Shown: piece after piece, positions 51,781 to 62,200 of the stretch
How positions within the stretch are numbered: the first letter of the stretch is position 1
How the letters are laid out: every line of letters begins with the position of its first letter
Source: Salipiger sp. CCB-MM3
Lineage (GTDB): Bacteria > Pseudomonadota > Alphaproteobacteria > Rhodobacterales > Rhodobacteraceae
Reading direction: 5' to 3'
Assembly (NCBI RefSeq): GCF_001687105.1
Contig: NZ_CP014597.1
Location: forward strand, 1 to 64,000
Length of the DNA: 64,000 nt
Notes under the pieces: model-generated
What the model was told of the DNA's origin: nothing
Seen by the model: the letters and a program-made list of their open reading frames with translations, nothing else
Database searches by the model: none
Program-made: the position numbers and the translations under genes

Positions 51781-52197
51781 GTGGACCCCGAGAATCATAA
51801 GAGCGGAACAGCCCCAGCGACCGATGATGTGCAAGAAAACGCACCAGCGCGCGGCCCTGATGGCAGAGGTCTGGGGATATTTATTTTAGCCCTGGCATTG
51901 TCCCTATTGGGCGGCCTTCTGCTGTTTATTTTCGGAGCCTCGCCGTGGATCATATTGGGGTTTATTGTTCTATGCCCGGCCGCCGTGATCTACGCGCTCA
52001 TCTTGGCGTACACCTACTGGCCAACAGGTCCCGACAGGGGCTCGGATCATGGCGCTGTCCTGATGCGGTCAACATCGCGCGGAGGCTCTGGCCTCGACGA
52101 TAACCGCGCGAGACCCGGATGCGACCATGTCGAGGGCAATCTCCTGCGCGACACAGATTGCGGCTCGCGCTCCCCGAAGGACACGTGCCGGAAGTGA
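51781..52197 (+). CDS. Small hypothetical membrane protein
   Basis: Starting with GTG at 51781, the 138-residue protein has an N-terminal hydrophilic part (MDPENHKSGTAPATDDVQEN) and two adjacent membrane segments (GIFILALALSLLGGLLLFIF and PWIILGFIVLCPAAVIYALI). The tail beyond YTYWPTGPDRGSDHG looks less protein-like. It sits 58 bases before the type I secretion genes on the same strand, which suggests but does not prove a link. Confidence 0.45.
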   Translation: MDPENHKSGTAPATDDVQENAPARGPDGRGLGIFILALALSLLGGLLLFIFGASPWIILGFIVLCPAAVIYALILAYTYWPTGPDRGSDHGAVLMRSTSRGGSGLDDNRARPGCDHVEGNLLRDTDCGSRSPKDTCRK

Positions 52198-52255
52198 TGA
52201 AAGCTTCCTAATTCCCGATAACCAGTGTGAAGATTTGAAGAGTGAGGACATCCGG

Positions 52256-53986
52256 ATGAATGAGCGCAGCAAAGCCGCGGGCGCCGAGGAACTTGCCGCC
52301 AACCGCCGGAAGAGTCGCCAGTATTACTGGTTCGTCGGTATATTCAGCTGCTTCGTCAACCTGCTTATGCTGACGGGGCCGCTCTACATGCTGCAGGTCT
52401 ACGACCGTGTGCTGGGGTCGCGTTCCGAAGCAACGCTGATCGCCCTGACCGCGCTGGTCGTTTTTCTCTATGGCATGATGGGCATTCTCGACTACGCCCG
52501 GGGCCGGGTTATGGCGCGCGTTGCGGCGCGCTTCCAGGCGGCGCTCGACATGCGCGTCTTCGACGCGGTGATCCGCCGCTCGGCGGTCAAACCCGATGAG
52601 CTCGCCGCCACCGGCCTCAAGGATCTCGAAGCCGTGCAGCGATTCATCGGCTCGCCGGTGCTCATGGCGCTGTTCGACCTGCCCTTCACCCCGCTGTTCA
52701 TCGCCGGGATCTTTGTCTTCCACCCCTGGCTCGGGTTCCTTGCCATCGCCGGTGGCCTGGTGCTGGTGGTCATCACCCTGCTCAACACCACCCTTAGCCG
52801 CAATCCGACGCTGAAATCGAACCGCGCCGTGCTGGCCGCCGAACAGACCTCCGAGCAGATCCGCCTCGACGCCGAGACCGTGCAGGCCATGGGCATGCGC
52901 GGTGCCGCCTTCTCGCGCTGGGACCGCGCCCGGTCCGAGGCGTTGAGCGGCCAGATCTCGACCAACGATCTCGTCGGCACCTTCACCACGATGACCAAGA
53001 GCTTCCGCATGCTGCTGCAGTCGGCGATGCTGGGCCTCGGTGCTTACCTGGTGCTGCAGAACGAGCTGACCGCCGGTGCGATGATCGCCGGCTCGATCCT
53101 GATGGGCCGCGCGCTGGCTCCGATCGAGCTTGCCATCGGGCAATGGCCGCTGGTGACCCGCGCTCGCAAGGGCTGGGACAACCTGGCGGAGCTGCTGGGC
53201 GACATGCCCCCCGAGCCGACCCGCACAGCCCTGCCAAAGCCGCGGGCCCTGCTCGAGGTGCAGCAACTCACCGTCGTGCCGCCGGGCGAGCAGCAGGCCT
53301 CGCTGCGCCTGGTCTCCTTCGACCTGCAGCCTGGTCACGCCATCGGGGTGATCGGCTCCTCGGGGGCCGGCAAGTCGACTCTGGCCCGCGCCATCACCGG
53401 GGTCTGGCGCCCCGCCGGCGGGCGTATCCGCCTCGATGGCGCGACGCTCGACCAGTACGATGAGGATCTGGGCAAGCACATCGGCTACCTGCCGCAGCGG
53501 GTCAGCCTGTTCGACGGTACCATCGCCGAGAACATCGCCCGCCTCGCCGCGCAGCCCGACCCCGACAAGATCGTCGAGGCGGCCAAGAAGGCCGATGCGC
53601 ATGAGATGATCCTCAAGCTACCCAAGGGCTATGACACCCGCGTCACCGCCACCGGCGGGCGGCTCTCGGGCGGCCAGATGCAGCGGATCGGCCTGGCCCG
53701 CGCGATGTACGGCGATCCGATCATCCTCGTGCTCGACGAGCCCAACTCGAACCTCGACAACGAGGGCAGCGAAGCGGTCAACGCCGCCATCCGCCGCCTC
53801 AAGGAAGAGGGCAAGTCGGCCCTCATCATGGCCCACCGCCCGGCCGCGATCCGCGAATGCGACCAGCTGCTGATGCTCGAACACGGCGCCCGCGTCGCCT
53901 TTGGTCCGAAGGACGAAGTGCTGCGCTCCCAGGTAAAAAACCATGAACAGATCACCCGCCATGCCGGGGTCGGAGGAGTTAGCTGA
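52256..53986 (+). CDS. Type I secretion system permease/ATPase (PrtD-like)
   Basis: The start at 52256 gives 576 residues. The N-terminal membrane domain (WFVGIFSCFVNLLMLTGPLY, MLQVYDRVLGSRSEATLIAL, and LFDLPFTPLFIAGIFVFHPW) is characteristic of PrtD/HasD. The C-terminal ATPase has Walker A GSSGAGKST, signature GGRLSGGQMQRIGLARAM and Walker B ILVLDEPNSNLD, with MAHRPAA as the H-loop. The protein energises one-step export from cytoplasm to medium. It overlaps the fusion protein gene by one base. The giant open frame downstream is its likely substrate. Confidence 0.94.
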   Translation: MNERSKAAGAEELAANRRKSRQYYWFVGIFSCFVNLLMLTGPLYMLQVYDRVLGSRSEATLIALTALVVFLYGMMGILDYARGRVMARVAARFQAALDMRVFDAVIRRSAVKPDELAATGLKDLEAVQRFIGSPVLMALFDLPFTPLFIAGIFVFHPWLGFLAIAGGLVLVVITLLNTTLSRNPTLKSNRAVLAAEQTSEQIRLDAETVQAMGMRGAAFSRWDRARSEALSGQISTNDLVGTFTTMTKSFRMLLQSAMLGLGAYLVLQNELTAGAMIAGSILMGRALAPIELAIGQWPLVTRARKGWDNLAELLGDMPPEPTRTALPKPRALLEVQQLTVVPPGEQQASLRLVSFDLQPGHAIGVIGSSGAGKSTLARAITGVWRPAGGRIRLDGATLDQYDEDLGKHIGYLPQRVSLFDGTIAENIARLAAQPDPDKIVEAAKKADAHEMILKLPKGYDTRVTATGGRLSGGQMQRIGLARAMYGDPIILVLDEPNSNLDNEGSEAVNAAIRRLKEEGKSALIMAHRPAAIRECDQLLMLEHGARVAFGPKDEVLRSQVKNHEQITRHAGVGGVS

Positions 53987-55296
53987 TGACACAGGTTGCC
54001 AATGTGCGGTTCCCCCTGAAAAGGCCGCTTACCCTGGGAGTGATTGCCCTGCTGGTGCTAGTAGGTGGTTTCGGGACATGGGCTGCGACCACGAACATAT
54101 CCGGCGCTATCGTGGCCAGCGGCCAAATCCAGGTCGAGCGCAACCGTCAGGTCGTGCAGCATGCAGATGGCGGTGTGGTCGATCAGATCGTCGTCGACGA
54201 GGGCGATGTGGTCCAGGCGGGCGATATGCTGATCAAGCTCGACCCGACGCTGCTGCAGTCGGAACTGAACATCGTCGAAGGCCAGTATTTAGAACTGGTC
54301 GCCCGCCGTGCCCGCTTGCGGGCCGAGCGTGACAGCACCGATGAGATGGTCTTTGACCAGGTGCTGCACGAGGTCGCCGAAGGCAATACTGACGTCGAAG
54401 ACCTTATGGAGGGACAGCTCAACCTCTTTTTTGCCCGGCGCGAGTCGCTCGATCGCGAGAGCGAACAGCTTGCGAAGCGTCGTGACCAGATCGGCAATCA
54501 GGTTGAAGGGATCGACGCCCAGAAAACATCTCTGAAAAGGCAGCTCGCGCTCATCGAGCAGGAGCTGGGTGACCAGAAGTCCCTGCTCGACCGCGGCCTC
54601 GCCCAGGCAAGCCGCGTGCTTTCCCTGCAGCGCGAGCAAGCCCGTCTCGCGGGCGAGGTGGGCGATCTCACCGCGCAGAAGGCCGAGGCCGAGGGACGCA
54701 CCACCGAGATCGACATCGAGATCCTGAAGCTGGCAACCATCCGCCGCGAAGAGGCAATCACCCAGCTGCGCGACATGCAGTACCGCGAGCGTGAACTGGC
54801 CGAGCAGCGTTCTGCCCTGCTCGAGAAGCTCAAGCGGATGGAGATCACCGCCCCGGTCGGCGGCATCGTCTATGGCCTGACCGTTTTCGCCCCGCGATCG
54901 GTGGTCCGCGCCGCAGACCCGGTGCTCTACCTGATCCCGCAAGACCGTCCGCTGGTGATCACTGCGCAGATCCCGACGATCCATATCGACCAGGTGCACG
55001 TCGGTCAGGAGGTGACCCTGCGCTTCTCGGCACTCGATCAGCGCCGCACGCCGGAGACTTTCGGCACTGTGACGCAGATCTCGGCGGATGCCTTCAACGA
55101 CGAGAACACCTCAGCCAGTTTCTACCGCGCAGAGATCATGCTCGACGAAGGCCAGATCGAACGCCTGCCCGAGGGCTCGACCCTGGTGCCTGGCATGCCC
55201 GTCGAGGCATTTCTAAGGACGGCGGACAGGACGCCGCTTGCCTACCTTGTGAAGCCTTTCACCGATTATTTTTCGAAGGCATTTCGTGAAAGCTGA
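53986..55296 (+). CDS. HlyD-family periplasmic adaptor (membrane fusion protein)
   Basis: The 436-residue protein has one N-terminal membrane span (TLGVIALLVLVGGFGTWAAT) and a lipoyl-like half-motif (GQIQVERNRQVVQHADGGVV, then VDEGDVVQAGDMLIKLDPTL). A long coiled-coil hairpin (about residues 95-290) follows, then the second lipoyl half (MEITAPVGGIVYGLTVFAPR) and a beta-barrel end. It bridges the ABC exporter to an outer membrane TolC-type channel, which is not encoded in this window. TGATG joins it to the exporter gene. Confidence 0.94.
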   Translation: MTQVANVRFPLKRPLTLGVIALLVLVGGFGTWAATTNISGAIVASGQIQVERNRQVVQHADGGVVDQIVVDEGDVVQAGDMLIKLDPTLLQSELNIVEGQYLELVARRARLRAERDSTDEMVFDQVLHEVAEGNTDVEDLMEGQLNLFFARRESLDRESEQLAKRRDQIGNQVEGIDAQKTSLKRQLALIEQELGDQKSLLDRGLAQASRVLSLQREQARLAGEVGDLTAQKAEAEGRTTEIDIEILKLATIRREEAITQLRDMQYRERELAEQRSALLEKLKRMEITAPVGGIVYGLTVFAPRSVVRAADPVLYLIPQDRPLVITAQIPTIHIDQVHVGQEVTLRFSALDQRRTPETFGTVTQISADAFNDENTSASFYRAEIMLDEGQIERLPEGSTLVPGMPVEAFLRTADRTPLAYLVKPFTDYFSKAFRES

Positions 55297-55316
55297 AGAG
55301 CCCTGGCATTAACCTC

Positions 55317-55344
55317 CTTCAGAGCAGGAATTTCTGCTCTGAAG
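55317..55344 (+). terminator. Hairpin after the adaptor gene
   Basis: CTTCAGAGCAG and CTGCTCTGAAG pair perfectly over 11 bases with a 6-base loop, 20 bases after the stop. No T-run follows. Confidence 0.55.
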
Positions 55345-56208
55345 TGATCCATGCAGGCCGCGGGAGCTTGTTTTCGCTCGGCCACGTCAAAGCAACGAAA
55401 GCGCTCCATCGAGCCTCGGGAGAATGAGGCACCCGACCCTCGCGAAGGGTGTCGCGCTTGCAGGTCCGATCCTTCCCCAAGCCAGAGTCATGTCCCTCAG
55501 GTCCCCGCGCTCGGACCTGTCTTTTGGACAGCCTGGGGCTCGCGCAGCGCCTCTGCCTCGCTTCTTGCAGTGACTGTTGATCCGCGCCAGGAAGACCACG
55601 CAGCGGTCAAGTTCTTTGTCTGGACCGACTCTTCCTAGAGCATCGAAGTCCTTACCGGCTTGCCCATCCAAGAGGGCCTGCGCCTGGCCGACGAAATCTT
55701 CGCGATGAGCACCACAGCGAAAATCAATTGATCTTTGCCTACCATTGACGCGAATTACTGCCAGCTCGCAACTGCAGCCACCGCCCCCACTTCCGCAATC
55801 AACCTTACGGGGAAATGCAATGTGAACTAATTTTAATTCCTGAAAGAATCCCAAGAATTGATTATTGACAGAAAACTTATACCGCCCACATGATGATATC
55901 AATTCGATGGTGATTCACTGCACCACCCATACCTCACGATACATGATGTCAATTTATCCAGGGCCGAAACCCTGAAGTGTTAACTTTGAAAGGTTTTACA
56001 TCACGACAGGTGGATCACCCCCACCAAAAATCTCCATAAATCACCGTTGTAACGTGGGCTTACTCCACAAAAATCTGATCGCTCAGGCTTCAGTCGCGAA
56101 TTACGCGGCATGCTTGATTTCCATTGCTCCCAATTGGGGTGCAGTATTTTTTACTGCGCCTCGCAGTATCAAAATTTGCGTAAACTCGCAGTAAATTAGG
56201 ATAATCCG
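55345..56208. other. Long leader before the giant exoprotein gene
   Basis: No intact gene is seen in 864 bases. A frame near 55575-55730 reads TVDPRQEDHAAVKFFVWTDS, a stop, then SIEVLTGLPIQEGLRLADEI, which may be a decayed gene end of unknown family. From 55800 the sequence is AT-rich. TTGACA at about 55865 could belong to a promoter, and AGGA stands 8 bases before the ATG at 56209. Confidence 0.4.
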
Positions 56209-59200
56209 ATGCCGATCGAAACCATCATCATTCAAGCCGAATTTTTCACTCTGGACCTGGTCGGCGAAAGCGCGTCGAGCCCGAACGCAATGCGCACCCG
56301 TAATGACCCCGAAACGCAGCCATCCAATACGCCTGCCACCGGATACGATCAATATGGCCTGCGCGAAGGATATACCGGCGAAGGCGATGAGAATGGATGG
56401 GGATACCTCGACATCAATGGTTCGGACACCGGCGCCCAGGCATCGACTGAATTTGTGGCCGAGGAGGCGGGCACCTATGCCGTAACCCTCCGGCTGTCCA
56501 ATGGAAACGGCGCTCGCCCGATTTCCATCACGATCGGCGATGTGACCGTTGAGATCGAAAACACCAACACCGGCGATTTTCACTATTGGGAAACCCGCAC
56601 GGTGCTGATCGACGTGCCCGAGCCGGGAACCTATACGCTGACGATCAATCAGACGTCGACCGGTGGCGCGCCGAATGTCGATGCAGTCGCGATTCATGAC
56701 CCCGCGATCACCCCGGATTTCTCGGCACCGGTCTTTCTCGGGCAGACAGATTTTCTCATGAACGAGAACTCACTCGCAGTGGGCGCAGTTTCCGCGCAGG
56801 ACATTGCCAACGACACGTCCCCCGATGCGGCCTCCAGAGCGGGCATGTCCTACGCGATCGTCGGGGGCACCGACGAGGAGAAATTTGAAATCGACGCCGA
56901 TACTGGCGAAATTTCTCTCATCGAGCCCTCGGATTTCGCGGGACAGTCCAGCTATGATTTGCTGGTTGCGGCGACGGATGCCGAGGGCAGCGCGACGACG
57001 CAGGCTGTGTCGGTGACGGTGATCGACAACGGCGGCTCCAGCTTCGAGACGACATATGTAGCCGCTGAAGACCTGGTGCGTATCGACGGCGCCGGATCGG
57101 CCTCTGTGCTGCGCTCCATCGACGGAGAAGTGGAATCTTCGGCAAGCGGGACCAATACCGGCGCCGCGGAAGATGGGTATCCCTTCGATGAGCACTTCCT
57201 GCGGCACAACTACTCCGGCATCGGCTACGTCGATGTCAACGGTGACCCCGGGGACAAAATCTCGACCTCTTTTTCCTCGGGCGCTGGTGTCTACGACATT
57301 GCCATCCGGCTGACCAATGGCGCGAGCGATCAGCCCCGGCCCATTTCGGTGAAGGTCGACGGAGTCGTTGTTGGGAGCCTGGAGAATACCAGGACCGCCG
57401 ACTGGAGCACCTGGGAGGTGCATACCTTCACGGTCATCCTTGATGAGGGGGACCACGAGGTCATCATCACGCAAGATGATGACGGCGCGCCGAATATCGA
57501 CGCTGTCATGATCGGCTTCACCGGCCAGGAGATGAGCTTCTTCGCGCCGGAGATCACAAGCTCTTCGGAGTTTTCGGTCGCTGAAGGGGAAACCTTCATC
57601 GGTCAGGTCTTCGCCGACGACCAGGACGACACCGATTTCACCTTTGCGCTGCGTGGGGCAGATGCCGAGGCCCTGGAAATCGATGAGAGCGGCAACCTGT
57701 CCCTGCTGAGCTCGGCAGATTTCGAGATGCCGACTGATGAGGACGAGGATGGCATCTACGAGGTGATCGTCGATGTGTCCGACGGATCGCAAACCAGCTC
57801 GCAGGAGATCTCGGTCACCGTGTCGGATGTGGAGCCCGATCCCGACAACACCGCGCCGACCTTCGCAGGCGAAAGCCTTGAGATCGAGATTGCAGATGGC
57901 GCCAGCGTCGTGGCAACGGGGCTTTGGGCCGTTGATGCAGAGGGCAATCCGATCACCTACGATCTCGTGGGGGCGGATGCCGAAGCGTTCGAGTATGATG
58001 CCGAAACAGGCACTCTGTCTCTCCTTTCCGCGGCCCAGCATTCGGCTCCTGGCGACATGGATAACGACGGGACCCTCGAGGTGTCCCTTGTTGCCAGCGA
58101 CGGCCATCTGTCGAACGCGCTCACCGTGGCGGTTACCATCGCTGAGCCGGTCGATGTTCCGGCCTCGGCCATCTTGCTCACCGCGATCGATGTCACGGAA
58201 AATCTCGCCGGCGCGGTTGTGGCCGAAGTCCATGTCACCGATCCCGACAGCAGCTATGTCGCGGCAGACCTGAGCCTTGCGGGGGAAAATGCCGAGGTCT
58301 TCGAACTCGTCGATGGCACGACCGGGATCGAACTCAAGTTCCTGGATGGAATTGCAGGGGACTTTGAAGGCGCACCGCTGGAAGTGTCCGTCACCCTGGG
58401 GGACCTCTCTTCCGAGCCCTTCACCCCCGCGCTGATCGACGAAGTCGAGCCGATGGCCGTCGTTTTCGACGAGACCGCCATCAGCGCCTACAATGACGCC
58501 CAGGACCAGCCCGAAGACGGTGGCGCGGTGAGCGTGTCGGAAGACGGCTCGTCCGTGACGCTCGACGGCAATTTCTGGAAGCGGGTGCAGCTGCCGGAAA
58601 GCTACGAGATCAGTGCCGACACCCGGCTGACCGTTGACATCACGCTTGGTGATGCGATGCCGGAAATCGTCTCCCTTGGCTTCGATGACGACGATCAACC
58701 CTTCGAAGCGTCGGACGGCTCGAACTACCAACTCGCCGGCACCCAGAGCCAGGGCGGCTTCATCGATCTGCGCGGCCAGGGCGAAGACCTCGGCGATGGC
58801 GTGCTCCGGTTCACGATCGATCTGTCTGCCCATGCCGGAACCACCATCAGCTCGCTCACGCTGGTTTCCGATGATGACGCCTTCGGCAATGGCCGAGGCT
58901 CCGTTACCTTTTCGAACGTCCAGCTTTTTGAAAGCGATGGGGAGGCTGAAAATAGCGGCCCGATCGTTGTCGGCGGCGGTATCGCCGATTTCTCTGTCGA
59001 TGAAACAGGTGTGATTGAGGTCGACCTGCCCTTCACCGATCCCGATGGCGATGAGCTGACCTACAGCCTTCAGGTTCTGGATGCGGAAGGGGCGCCTGCC
59101 CAGAACCACGGGATGACCATTGCCGGCGGCGTTCTCTCGGGGGCGGCCCCGGAAGAGCCCGGTGCCTATACCGTGCTTGTCACGGCGACCGACGTGGCTG

Positions 59201-62200
59201 GGAGCAACAGCACGCAAAGCACCTCCTTCGTCCTTACCGTCGACAACGTGAACGATGCGCCGATCTCGAGCGCACCGGCGCTTGAGCCCTATTTCGTCCA
59301 GGCCGGCGAGACGATCGATGGCATCGACCTGGCGCAGTTCGAGGAGTTTTTCTCAGACCCCGATGGGGATGCACTCACCTTGAGCGCCGAGAACCTGCCG
59401 TCCGGCCTGAGTGTCGATGCGGAAGGGGTGATCACCGGCATGCCGACTGTCGGAGGTGAGTTCGAAATCACCATCCTTGCGACTGATCCTGCAGGTCTTT
59501 CTGCCTCGCTTACCATTTCCATGGTGATCGAAGGCGGGCAAATCGGCGATGAGATTGTCGTCGAGGCAGAGAATTTCACCGGCCTTGAAGTGGCCGACGA
59601 GTTCTATGCGACCGGCCAAGCCGGCGCATCCGAAGACCGGATCTTGCGCGTCGGTGCCATCGGAGATGTGGCCGAAGTCACCACCGATCTGACCCAGAAT
59701 GGCGTGATCGAGGGCTGGTACATGGTCTCAATGACCCGGTACGACGAGACAGATGGCAGCGCCACTTACTCGCTGACCATCGGAGAGACGGTGCTTGCCG
59801 AGAACGCCGCCTTCGATGGCACTCCGGATGCGGACAGCGAGAATGACGCTTTCGACAACGACAATGCGCGGGGCGATGCGGGGCAGTCGGGCAATCTCAA
59901 GACCATCACCTACGAAACTCCGGTCTATGTGTCGGAAGGCACGGTGCTTCGACTGAGTGGTGTGGCCGACGGTGAGCTTCTGCGCACCGACAAATTCACC
60001 TTCACCCGGATCGAGACGCCCAACAGCGCGCCTGGCGCGGTGTCCATCGACAACGCGAGTGTTGCCGAAAACAGCGCCGGCGCCGTGATCGGGCTGCTGT
60101 CGGCTACGGATCCGGAAGACGGAGCCGAAGGCCTGACCTTCAGCGTCGATCCCGCCTCGGATTTCGAAATCGCCGATGGCGCGCTCAAGCTCAAGGAGGG
60201 GGTATCGCTCGATCATGAGGCGGGCGCGAGCATCCTGGTCGACGTGATCGTTACGGATGCCCAGGGCGCAGAGACCGCAACCACCCTGACCATTGCCGTG
60301 ACGGACGTCCGGGAGGCCCCGTCCTCCCCTGTCATCACCGGCACGGTGGTTGCGGAGAACGCGGAGGGCCAGGTGATTGGCACCCTGTCGTCGGTCGATC
60401 CCGAGCAGACCGCGGTGACATTCGAGGTCAGTGATGACCGTTTCGAAGTCGACGCTTCCGGACAACTGTCCCTGAAGGCCGGCATCTCTCTCGACCATGA
60501 GGCTGAATCTGCGGTTCAGCTCGTCGTGACCGCGACAGACGCGGCCGGAGAGACCGCGCAAACCATCTTCGAAATCACCGTGACCGATCTCAACGAGGCG
60601 CCGGTTCTGGGATCGCCGGATGCGCTTGGCGATATCGAGATTGAAGATGGTGCCGGCGCGCTGGTCGACCTTTCGATCCTGGCTGCATCCGACCCCGACG
60701 CCGAGGCGATGCTTGCCTTTGAGGTCGCTGAGGCCAACGGCGGGACGCTGCCCGACGGCTTCGTCATCTCGGGATCGGAACTGATCATTCCGGCCGACGC
60801 GCCAACGGGCGTCTATGAGCTCGCGATTTCGGTCAGCGACGGAGAGCTTTCGACGGGACCGGTGAGCTTTGCCGTCACCGTCGGTGACCCCGATGCGATC
60901 CAGCCCTTCACCATCCAGGCCGAGGACGACAGCCTGGTCGTCATCGAGGATGTTGGAGGGACTGAAACCGGCGAGGTCATCCGCGTCGTGAATGCGGACA
61001 ACCCTGATGACTACGGCTCCTACCGCGCTGGCGCCGTGGGCGGTGAATATGTCGATTTCGGAAGCAACCCGGGCGACAAGATCACGGTTTCGGTGAGCGC
61101 CCCCGCTGCCGGGGCGTACGAGCTGGCCATCCGCTACGCCAGCGATGGCGATCGTCCGCTGTCCCTGGCCGTGAACGGAAACGACAGCACGCTTCTCGAT
61201 TTTGCCAGCACAGACGATGAAAACCCCTGGGAAACCTGGATCGATCAGCTTGTGACGATCGATCTCGAGGCGGGCATCAACACGATCACCCTCGAGATCC
61301 CGGAGGGGTATGCCCGCGGGCCCAATGTCGACCAGATGACCTTGAGCTATCTGGGCACGACCTCGGATCAAGCGCCCTCGATCCCGGCCCTATCGAATGC
61401 CTCGGTGGACGAGAATGCCGACGGCGCGGTTATCGGGACCGTCTCTTCGGTCGATCCGGAAGAAACGGCGGTATCTTTCACGGTCGATGACGCCCGCTTC
61501 GAAATCGATGGTGACGATCAGCTCACCCTGAAGTCGGGAGAGTCGCTCGATCATGAGGCGGAGGAAACGGTTTCGGTGGTCGTCACGGCAACCGATGAAA
61601 CCGGTCAGACCTCGGAGGCAACCTTCGAGATCGCCGTGAATGATCTCAACGAGGCGCCGGTTCTGGGCACGCCCGAGGCGCTCGCGGATGTTGACCTGGA
61701 CGAAGGGGCCGGCGGGTCGATCGATCTTTCGGCTCTGGGGGCCACAGACCCCGACACCGATGACGAGATCGTCTTTGAGGTCACCGCCCTTGGCGGCGGG
61801 GCGATGCCCGAAGGCTTTGCGGTCTCCGGGAACACTCTCATCGTTGCGGCCGAAACCCCCGTGGGCATCTATCAGATCCTGGTTGCGGCAAGCGATGGGG
61901 CGCTTTCGAGCGGGCCCGTGAGCTTCACCATCACCGTCGGAGATCCCTATGCGATCGATCCGATCACGATCCAGGCCGAGGACGCGAGCCTCGTTGAGAT
62001 CGATGATGTCGGAGAGAACGCACAGGGGCAGGTCACCCGGGTTGTGACGGAAGAGAACCCGGATGACTTTGGCAATTACCGGGCCGGTGCGACCGATGAC
62101 GCATATGTTGATTTCGGCAGCGATGCCGGCGACAAGATGACCATCACCGTCGATGCCCCGATTGCCGGCACCTACGAGGTGGCGTTCCGCTATGCGAGCT

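Noticed and set aside
55387..55902. Possible transposase or other gene in the leader of the giant gene
   Set aside because: No catalytic motif, inverted ends or target duplication could be seen; only a short protein-like stretch remains.
56770..59217. Minus-strand open frame of 815 codons
   Set aside because: It is antisense to the in-frame giant plus-strand gene, has no recognisable domain, and results from strong GC codon bias; the same holds for the minus-strand frames at 56101-56697, 59728-61371 and 61390-63816.
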